Positions 13,941 to 17,911 of a DNA stretch of 17,911 nt are shown piece by piece. The stretch's first letter is position 1. Every line of letters begins with the position of its first letter. The notes below the pieces were generated by a model. That model saw only the letters and a program-made list of their open reading frames with translations. It was not told where the DNA came from and searched no databases. The DNA is taken from positions 1-17,911 of the forward strand of contig CAZQRA010000050.1 in NCBI GenBank assembly GCA_964595575.1, in the 5' to 3' direction. Position numbers and translations under genes: made by a program. This stretch comes from PALSA-612 sp964595575 (GTDB lineage Bacteria; Actinomycetota; Thermoleophilia; Gaiellales; Gaiellaceae).

Positions 13941-13946
13941 AGGGCC

Positions 13947-14540
13947 GTGCTCTCCCCGGCCGTGGACAGCCTGGTCGACCACCTCACCCGGCTCCCCGGC
14001 GTGGGCAGGCGCACGGCCCAGCGGCTCGCCTTCCACCTGCTCCGCGCCCCCCGGGAGGAGGCGCTGGCCCTGGCCCAGGCGATCGCCGACGTGAAGGAGA
14101 AGGTGGGCTTCTGCCGCACCTGCGGCAACCTCACCGAGGAGGAGGTGTGCGCCATCTGCCTCGATGGCCGCCGCGACCGCTCCCTCGTCTGCGTGGTCGA
14201 GCAGCCGGCGGACCTCCTCTCCATCGAGCGTACCGGCGAGTACCGGGGCCTCTACCACGTCCTGGGCGGGGCCCTCTCCCCCCTCGACGGGGTGGAGGCG
14301 GAGGACCTCCGCATCGACGAGCTCCTGCAGCGGGTCGAGCGCGAGGGGATCCAGGAGGTCGTCATCGCCACCAACCCCACCATGACCGGCGAGGCCACCG
14401 CCGCCTACCTGGCCGACAAGCTCCGCGGGCGGACGCGGGTCACCCGCCTCGCCAGCGGCCTGCCCGTGGGAAGCGACCTCGAGTACGCCGACGAGGTCAC
14501 GCTCGGTCGCGCCCTCGCCGGCCGGCGGGAGATGGCCTGA
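13947..14540 (+). CDS. recR: Recombination protein RecR
   Basis: A 197-residue RecR of normal length. It has a helix-hairpin-helix (about 9-30, LTRLPGVGRRTAQRLAFHLL), a C4 zinc finger C56xxC59...C68xxC71, a Toprim domain (about 79-175) with VVEQPADLLSIE and ATNPTMTGEATA, and the C-terminal RLASGLPVGSDLEYADEVTLGRAL that marks the family. RecR works with RecF and RecO to load RecA at single-stranded gaps. The GTG start is chosen because it matches the family N-terminus and lies 6 nt after a CACAAT box; transcription is therefore probably independent of the upstream cupin. Confidence 0.96.
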   Translation: MLSPAVDSLVDHLTRLPGVGRRTAQRLAFHLLRAPREEALALAQAIADVKEKVGFCRTCGNLTEEEVCAICLDGRRDRSLVCVVEQPADLLSIERTGEYRGLYHVLGGALSPLDGVEAEDLRIDELLQRVEREGIQEVVIATNPTMTGEATAAYLADKLRGRTRVTRLASGLPVGSDLEYADEVTLGRALAGRREMA

Positions 14541-14580
14541 GTCCTTTCGCCTCGACCAGAGGGCGGGAAGCGCAGGCCCG

Positions 14581-14586
14581 TACAAT
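14581..14586 (+). promoter_or_regulatory. -10 box of lysC (leaderless)
   Basis: TACAAT, near-consensus, is followed by 6 nt and the GTG at 14593. The 14-mer GCGGGAAGCGCAGG ends 4 bp before it and recurs upstream of dnaX. With a leaderless transcript there is no room for a lysine riboswitch or leader peptide. Confidence 0.6.
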
Positions 14587-14592
14587 CGGGGC

Positions 14593-15897
14593 GTGACCAC
14601 CGAGCTCACGAGCTTCTCGGCCCCGGCCCGCGCCCACGCCGAAGAGCGTACGGGCACCCTGGTCATGAAGTTCGGCGGCACCTCCGTGGGCGACGTCGAT
14701 CGTCTCAAGGCGGTGGCACGGCGTCTCGTGGCCGCCCGACAGGCAGGACACGGGGTGGTGTGCGTGCTGTCGGCGATGGGGCACACCACCGACGAGCTCA
14801 TCGACCTCGCCCATCGGGTGTCTCCCCGCCCCAAGCCCCGAGCCCTCGACATGCTCGTCACCGTGGGCGAGCGCATCTCCTGCGCGCTCGCGGAGATGGC
14901 GATCGAGGATCTCGGCGTGCCGGCCGTCTCGCTGACCGGCTCCCAGGCGGGCATCGTCACCGACAGCCAGCACGGCAAGGCCAAGATCGTCGACATCCGC
15001 GCCCGCCGCATCCGCCAGGCCTTGGACGAGGGGAGGATCGTGCTCGTGGCCGGCTTCCAGGGCGTCTCCACCGACGCCGAGATCACCACCCTGGGCCGGG
15101 GAGGATCCGACATGACGGCGGTGGCCCTGGCGGCGGCCCTCCGCGCCGATGCCTGCGAGATCTACACCGACGTCGAGGGGGTCTTCACCGCCGATCCCCG
15201 CATCGTGCCCGAGGCCAGGAAGCTGGACGCGGTCAGCTACGAGGAGATGCTGGAGATGGCCGCGACCGGGGCCCGCGTGCTCCAGCTACGCTCGGTGGAG
15301 TTCGCGCGCAACCACGGCGTCGTCCTGCACGTCCGCTCGACGTTCTCGGAGGCGCCCGGCACCTGGATCCGCAAGGAGGACAAGGGCATGCTCGAGAAGG
15401 CGATGATCTCCGGCGTCACCCACGACACCTCGGAGGCCAAGGTGACCATCCTGGGCGTGCCCGACCGTCCCGGCATCGCCGCCCGCGTGTTCCGGGCGCT
15501 GGCCGATGCCGCGGTGAACGTGGACATGATCGTCCAGAACGTGTCCGCCGACGGGCACACCGACATCTCGTTCACGCTCCCCAAGGACGACCTGGCCGTC
15601 GCCGAGCCCATCCTGGACGCGGTGGCCCAGGAGGTGGGAGCGCGCGGCTTCACCCAGGACGCCGAGATCGGCAAGGTCTCCCTGGTCGGGGCCGGCATGC
15701 GCAGCCACCCCGGGGTCGCCGCCGACATGTTCGAGGCCCTGGCCGAGGCGGGCATCAACATCGAGATCATCTCCACCTCCTCGATCCGCATCTCCTGCGT
15801 GGTGCGAGCGGAGGACGTGGAGCGCGCGGTGCGGGCGGTGCACGACCGCTTCCGCCTGTCGGAGAGCCCAGGCCCCCGGGTGACGAGCGATGCCTGA
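14593..15897 (+). CDS. lysC: Aspartate kinase (alpha subunit)
   Basis: A 434-residue aspartokinase, which phosphorylates aspartate in the first step to lysine, threonine, methionine and diaminopimelate. The kinase domain has KFGGTS (26-31), a GERIS stretch and TLGRGGSDMTAVALAAAL with the catalytic region; two ACT domains follow (about 274-345 and 353-430, the second with GAGMRSHPGVAADMF and NIEIISTS), which bind feedback inhibitors. A 24-residue extension precedes MKFGGTS; the GTG at 14593 is preferred over that ATG (14665) because of the near-consensus TACAAT 6 nt upstream. The stop overlaps the asd start by 8 nt, so the two are coupled. An internal start inside makes the small subunit. Confidence 0.96.
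   Translation: MTTELTSFSAPARAHAEERTGTLVMKFGGTSVGDVDRLKAVARRLVAARQAGHGVVCVLSAMGHTTDELIDLAHRVSPRPKPRALDMLVTVGERISCALAEMAIEDLGVPAVSLTGSQAGIVTDSQHGKAKIVDIRARRIRQALDEGRIVLVAGFQGVSTDAEITTLGRGGSDMTAVALAAALRADACEIYTDVEGVFTADPRIVPEARKLDAVSYEEMLEMAATGARVLQLRSVEFARNHGVVLHVRSTFSEAPGTWIRKEDKGMLEKAMISGVTHDTSEAKVTILGVPDRPGIAARVFRALADAAVNVDMIVQNVSADGHTDISFTLPKDDLAVAEPILDAVAQEVGARGFTQDAEIGKVSLVGAGMRSHPGVAADMFEALAEAGINIEIISTSSIRISCVVRAEDVERAVRAVHDRFRLSESPGPRVTSDA
15373..15379 (+). promoter_or_regulatory. Internal Shine-Dalgarno for the aspartokinase beta subunit
   Basis: AAGGAGG, a perfect anti-SD match, sits inside lysC with an 8-nt spacer to the in-frame ATG at 15388. It is one of the strongest ribosome sites in this otherwise SD-poor window. 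Confidence 0.8.
15388..15897 (+). CDS. lysC: Aspartate kinase beta (regulatory) subunit from internal start
   Basis: Translation from ATG 15388, in the lysC frame (codon 266), gives 169 residues made of the two ACT domains only. In Corynebacterium glutamicum and Bacillus such an in-frame internal start makes the beta subunit (172 residues in C. glutamicum), which joins the alpha chain as alpha2beta2 and binds the feedback inhibitors lysine plus threonine. Length, frame, first residues (MLEKAMISGVTHDTSEAKVTI) and the perfect AAGGAGG fit this well. Because lysC alpha itself appears leaderless, the two subunits would start by different initiation modes. Confidence 0.8.
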   Translation: MLEKAMISGVTHDTSEAKVTILGVPDRPGIAARVFRALADAAVNVDMIVQNVSADGHTDISFTLPKDDLAVAEPILDAVAQEVGARGFTQDAEIGKVSLVGAGMRSHPGVAADMFEALAEAGINIEIISTSSIRISCVVRAEDVERAVRAVHDRFRLSESPGPRVTSDA

Positions 15898-16840
15898 GCC
15901 GGCTCGCATCGGGGTCGTGGGCGCCACCGGAGCGGTGGGCCGCATCACCCTCGACCTCTTGGCCCAGCGGGGCTACCGGGCCGTGCGGGCCTTCGCCTCC
16001 AGCCGCTCGGCGGGGACGAGGGTTCCCTTCGGGGCAGGCGAGCTTTTGGTGGAGGAGGCGACCCCCGAGGCCCTTGCCGCCGGCGACCTCGACCTCTGCT
16101 TCTTCTCGGTGGGCACCCGAGCCTCCCAGGCCCTCGTGCCCCATGCCCTGCAGGGGGGAGCCGTGTGCGTGGACAAGTCCTCTGCCTACCGGCTCCAGGA
16201 CGGCGTCCCCCTGGTCGTGCCCGAGGTGAACGGCCACCGCGCCGGGGAGCACGCCGGCGTCGTCGCCAACCCCAACTGCTGCACCATCCCCCTCACCTGC
16301 GTACTCAAGCCCCTGCTCGACGCCGCCGGGCTCGCCCGGGTGCGGGTGGCGACCTACCAGTCGGTGTCGGGGGCGGGGGCGAAGGCCATGGCTCGCCTGC
16401 TGGAAGAGCCGCCAGCCGAGCACGACCTGCGCATGGACTGGGACTTCGACGGCGTGGAGCTCGACGAGGAGGCCAAGATCCGGGCCGAGACCCGCAAGAT
16501 CCTCGAGCTCCCCGACCTCCCGGTGAGCGCCACCTGCGTGCGCGTACCCGTGCTCGTGGGCCACGCCGAGGCGGTGTGGGTGGAGACGGTGGAGCGCCTC
16601 GAGCCCGACCAGGCCGGGGAGCTCCTGGCGCGGGCGCCCGGCCTGCGAGTGGAGGACTTCCCCACCCCGAGGAAGGCAGCCCACCAGGATGACATCCTAG
16701 TGGGACGGATCCGCCGCGACCCCACCGTGGAGAACGGCCTCTGCCTCTTCATCGCCGCCGACAACCTGCGCAAGGGCGCAGCCCTGAACGCAATCCAGAT
16801 CGCCGAGCTCGTGCTCCAGCGGCAGCCCCTACCCGCCTGA
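15890..16840 (+). CDS. asd: Aspartate-semialdehyde dehydrogenase
   Basis: A 316-residue enzyme that reduces aspartyl phosphate, the LysC product, to aspartate semialdehyde with NADPH. The cofactor loop GATGAVG is at 11-17, SSAYR at 97-101, the catalytic cysteine C130 in NPNCC, SVSGAG at 158-163, and the catalytic histidine H225 in VLVGHAEAV; HQDDILVGRIR and DNLRKGAALN are typical of the C-terminus. The length is slightly below the usual 335-345. It starts 8 nt inside the lysC end, so translational coupling keeps kinase and dehydrogenase in step. It is the last gene of the plus-strand block. Confidence 0.95.
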   Translation: MPEPARIGVVGATGAVGRITLDLLAQRGYRAVRAFASSRSAGTRVPFGAGELLVEEATPEALAAGDLDLCFFSVGTRASQALVPHALQGGAVCVDKSSAYRLQDGVPLVVPEVNGHRAGEHAGVVANPNCCTIPLTCVLKPLLDAAGLARVRVATYQSVSGAGAKAMARLLEEPPAEHDLRMDWDFDGVELDEEAKIRAETRKILELPDLPVSATCVRVPVLVGHAEAVWVETVERLEPDQAGELLARAPGLRVEDFPTPRKAAHQDDILVGRIRRDPTVENGLCLFIAADNLRKGAALNAIQIAELVLQRQPLPA

Positions 16841-16841
16841 G

Positions 16842-16865
16842 CCCCGGATGCTCTCAGGGCCGGGG
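16842..16865. terminator. GC-rich hairpin between convergent genes (possible terminator)
   Basis: CCCCGG (16842-16847) and CCGGGG (16860-16865) can form a six-base stem with a 12-nt loop in the 13-bp gap between the asd stop and the convergent gene stop, extending into the latter. No T tract follows on either strand, so it is only a weak terminator candidate. Confidence 0.3.
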
Positions 16866-17474
16866 GGCGGGGATCGGCTCCGGCTCCAGGAGCTCGCGCA
16901 GGCGGTGCAGGAGCCTGCGCCAGCGGGCCTCGTCGACCGGCTGGAGGCCCCCCAGCTCCAGCCGTACGAGCTCGACCCGCCCCGCCGAGCGCACCGTGCG
17001 GAACCCGAAGTCGGCCAAGAAGTCGCGGGGGAAGACGGTGCGGTGGAGCTGGAAGCGCTCGAAGATGGACTCCCCCTCGGGGTACCGGTAGGCGAAGGCC
17101 TCGAGCGCCCGAGCCCCCTTGCTGCGGGCCTCCCCGATCGCGGCTAGGAAGAGCGACTGCATGACCCAAGGTGTTGCTGCGTCCACGAGGTAGGCGCAGG
17201 TCACGAGCACGGCGTCGGGGGAGGGCGGCCCGGCCGGGAGCTCGGCGGCGCGGGGAAAGAGCGGGGAGGGCCCGTACTGCATGGAGCCGAGGAGCCGTCC
17301 GTCGTCGTCGAAGTAGAGCGTCCCCCAGGCTCCCCACTCCTCCTCCGCCCGCTCCCTCCAGCGGGCCTTCTCCAGGGGACGGTCGCCGCGCGACTGCCAC
17401 CACACGCACCCGTGGCAGACGGCGGGGGCCGAGCGGAGCGTGGCGCCGGTGAGGCCGACCACGGAGGGCGCCAT
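16854..17474 (-). CDS. GNAT-like acetyltransferase with N-terminal Cys pair
   Basis: A 206-residue protein resembling an actinobacterial GNAT subfamily that begins with a Cys-x2-Cys next to aromatic residues; here C20xxC23VWW. Later segments fit the GNAT pattern: GRLLGSMQYGPSPLFPRA (a strand before the acetyl-CoA site), VTCAYLVDAATPWVMQSLFLAAIGEARSKG in place of the pyrophosphate-binding loop and helix, then EAFAYRYP and DFLADFGFRTVRSAGRVELVRLEL. The usual Q/RxxGxG/A loop is not clear, so catalytic activity is uncertain. The ATG at 17474 is 3 nt after the stop of the upstream gene, so it is cotranscribed with the Asp23 gene. Substrate unknown. Confidence 0.65.
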   Translation of the reverse strand: MAPSVVGLTGATLRSAPAVCHGCVWWQSRGDRPLEKARWRERAEEEWGAWGTLYFDDDGRLLGSMQYGPSPLFPRAAELPAGPPSPDAVLVTCAYLVDAATPWVMQSLFLAAIGEARSKGARALEAFAYRYPEGESIFERFQLHRTVFPRDFLADFGFRTVRSAGRVELVRLELGGLQPVDEARWRRLLHRLRELLEPEPIPAPRP

Positions 17475-17477
17475 CGC

Positions 17478-17777
17478 TCACGCCCTGCCGATGTCGTCGA
17501 CCACCACGTCCACCGCCGCCGGCTCCACGTCGGCCATGCGGCGCAGGTACTCGCTCACCCGCCGCTGCACCTCTCTGCCGACTGCCCGCACCGAGGCTCC
17601 TCGCTCCAGGCGGAGGTGCACCTCGACCACCGCTCGACCGTTTCTTCCCACCACCCGTACCCCCCGGTGACGGTGGAGCCGACCCTCGACCACGCCCAAG
17701 ACGCCCGGCACCTCGCAGGCCGCGTCGGCCGCGTAGCGGGCGAGGACGTCGGCGGAGATGCGCGCCTGCCCCTCCAT
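17478..17777 (-). CDS. Asp23/Gls24 family protein
   Basis: A 99-residue protein of the alkaline-shock/Gls24 family: it opens with GQARISADVLARYAADAACEV and GVLGV, then VRVVGRNGRAVVEVHLRLERGASV and a long helix VGREVQRRVSEYLRRM before EPAAVDVVVDDI. Family members are abundant cytosolic or membrane-attached proteins linked to envelope stress; the molecular role is poorly defined. No membrane segment is present here. ATG at 17777 is the only fitting start; a TAGAAT box is 9 nt upstream and overlaps the stop of the preceding gene. It is followed 3 nt later by the GNAT-like gene. Confidence 0.85.
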   Translation of the reverse strand: MEGQARISADVLARYAADAACEVPGVLGVVEGRLHRHRGVRVVGRNGRAVVEVHLRLERGASVRAVGREVQRRVSEYLRRMADVEPAAVDVVVDDIGRA

Positions 17778-17786
17778 TCGTGACCG

Positions 17787-17792
17787 ATTCTA
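17787..17792 (-). promoter_or_regulatory. Candidate -10 box of the Asp23 gene
   Basis: TAGAAT on the minus strand ends 9 nt before the ATG at 17777. Its TAG is also the stop codon of the upstream metallophosphoesterase gene. Confidence 0.4.
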
Positions 17793-17911
17793 CGATCCCC
17801 GCCGCAGCACGAGCTCCGTCGCCTCCGGTCGAGCGAGGAAGCGAAGCGGAACGAAGGTGGTGCCAAGCCCCGGCGACACGTGCATGACCGTGTCTCCCCG
17901 ACGGTAGAGGC
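17790..17911 (-). CDS. C-terminal end of a probable metallophosphoesterase (YaeI/YkuE-like)
   Basis: Only about 39 residues are in the window, ending at the TAG at 17790-17792. The sequence LYRRGDTVMHVSPGLGTT followed by VPLRFLARPEATELVLRRG closely resembles the end of calcineurin-like phosphoesterases of the YaeI/YkuE type, where GLYR...VSRGLGT...PVRF..PPE is conserved. The catalytic metal-binding motifs lie outside the window, so the assignment rests on this tail alone. Confidence 0.6.
   Translation of the reverse strand, partial: LYRRGDTVMHVSPGLGTTFVPLRFLARPEATELVLRRGS

Noticed and set aside
14541..14592. Lysine riboswitch or leader peptide before lysC
   Set aside because: Only 52 bp separate recR and lysC and the -10 box is 6 nt from the start, so there is no room for either.

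Overview
The window reads as high-GC (about 70% by eye) chromosomal DNA from an actinomycete-like bacterium. The evidence is the dense GTG start usage, many promoters of the form TANNNT followed 6-8 nt later by the start codon (leaderless mRNAs), a large-type SRP RNA, an aspartate kinase gene with an internal start for a small regulatory subunit, and the housekeeping order dnaX - ybaB - recR - lysC - asd, whose genes also lie near one another in mycobacteria. I cannot place it more precisely; an uncultured or deep-branching actinobacterium is my inference. No phage, transposon, CRISPR or conjugation genes were seen.

Positions 1-5143 form an acyl-CoA metabolism block. On the minus strand are a two-subunit acyl-CoA dehydrogenase (3148-2015 and 2018-1131, overlapping by ATGA) followed by a truncated acyl-CoA ligase (1064 to the window edge) and, separately, a hot-dog thioesterase (3617-3210). 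Divergent from the thioesterase is a plus-strand operon of a two-subunit MaoC-type hydratase (3640-4041, 4038-4421) and a short-chain dehydrogenase (4418-5143), all joined by ATGA overlaps. Together these give ligation, dehydrogenation, R-specific hydration, 3-hydroxyacyl oxidation and thioester hydrolysis; no thiolase is in view. The two divergent promoters appear to share one near-symmetric -10 box.

Positions 5140-6742 hold little protein but several RNA features: a frameshifted PIN-domain remnant (minus); tRNA-Val(CAC) (minus) whose 5' half and upstream DNA are repeated as two exact 103-bp units plus a half unit; a two-CBS-domain protein (minus); and, divergent from it, the SRP RNA (plus). 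A 1207-aa pyruvate:ferredoxin oxidoreductase (minus, 10366-6743) ends just past the SRP RNA 3' end, head-on. A small 82-aa protein of unknown function is transcribed divergently from it.

Positions 10789-16840 are the housekeeping block on the plus strand: dnaX, ybaB, an SDR oxidoreductase, a small cupin, recR, lysC (with a strong internal Shine-Dalgarno and start for the beta subunit) and asd. The SDR and cupin separate ybaB from recR. Positions 16854-17911 return to the minus strand: a GNAT-like protein, an Asp23/Gls24-family protein and the C-terminus of a probable metallophosphoesterase.

Most of the window is ordinary metabolism and replication/repair. The parts that deserve a second look are the tRNA-Val-derived tandem array, the consistent leaderless promoter geometry with one symmetric shared -10 box, the helically phased GATCA repeats and shared 14-mer near the dnaX and lysC promoters, and the lysC internal start.
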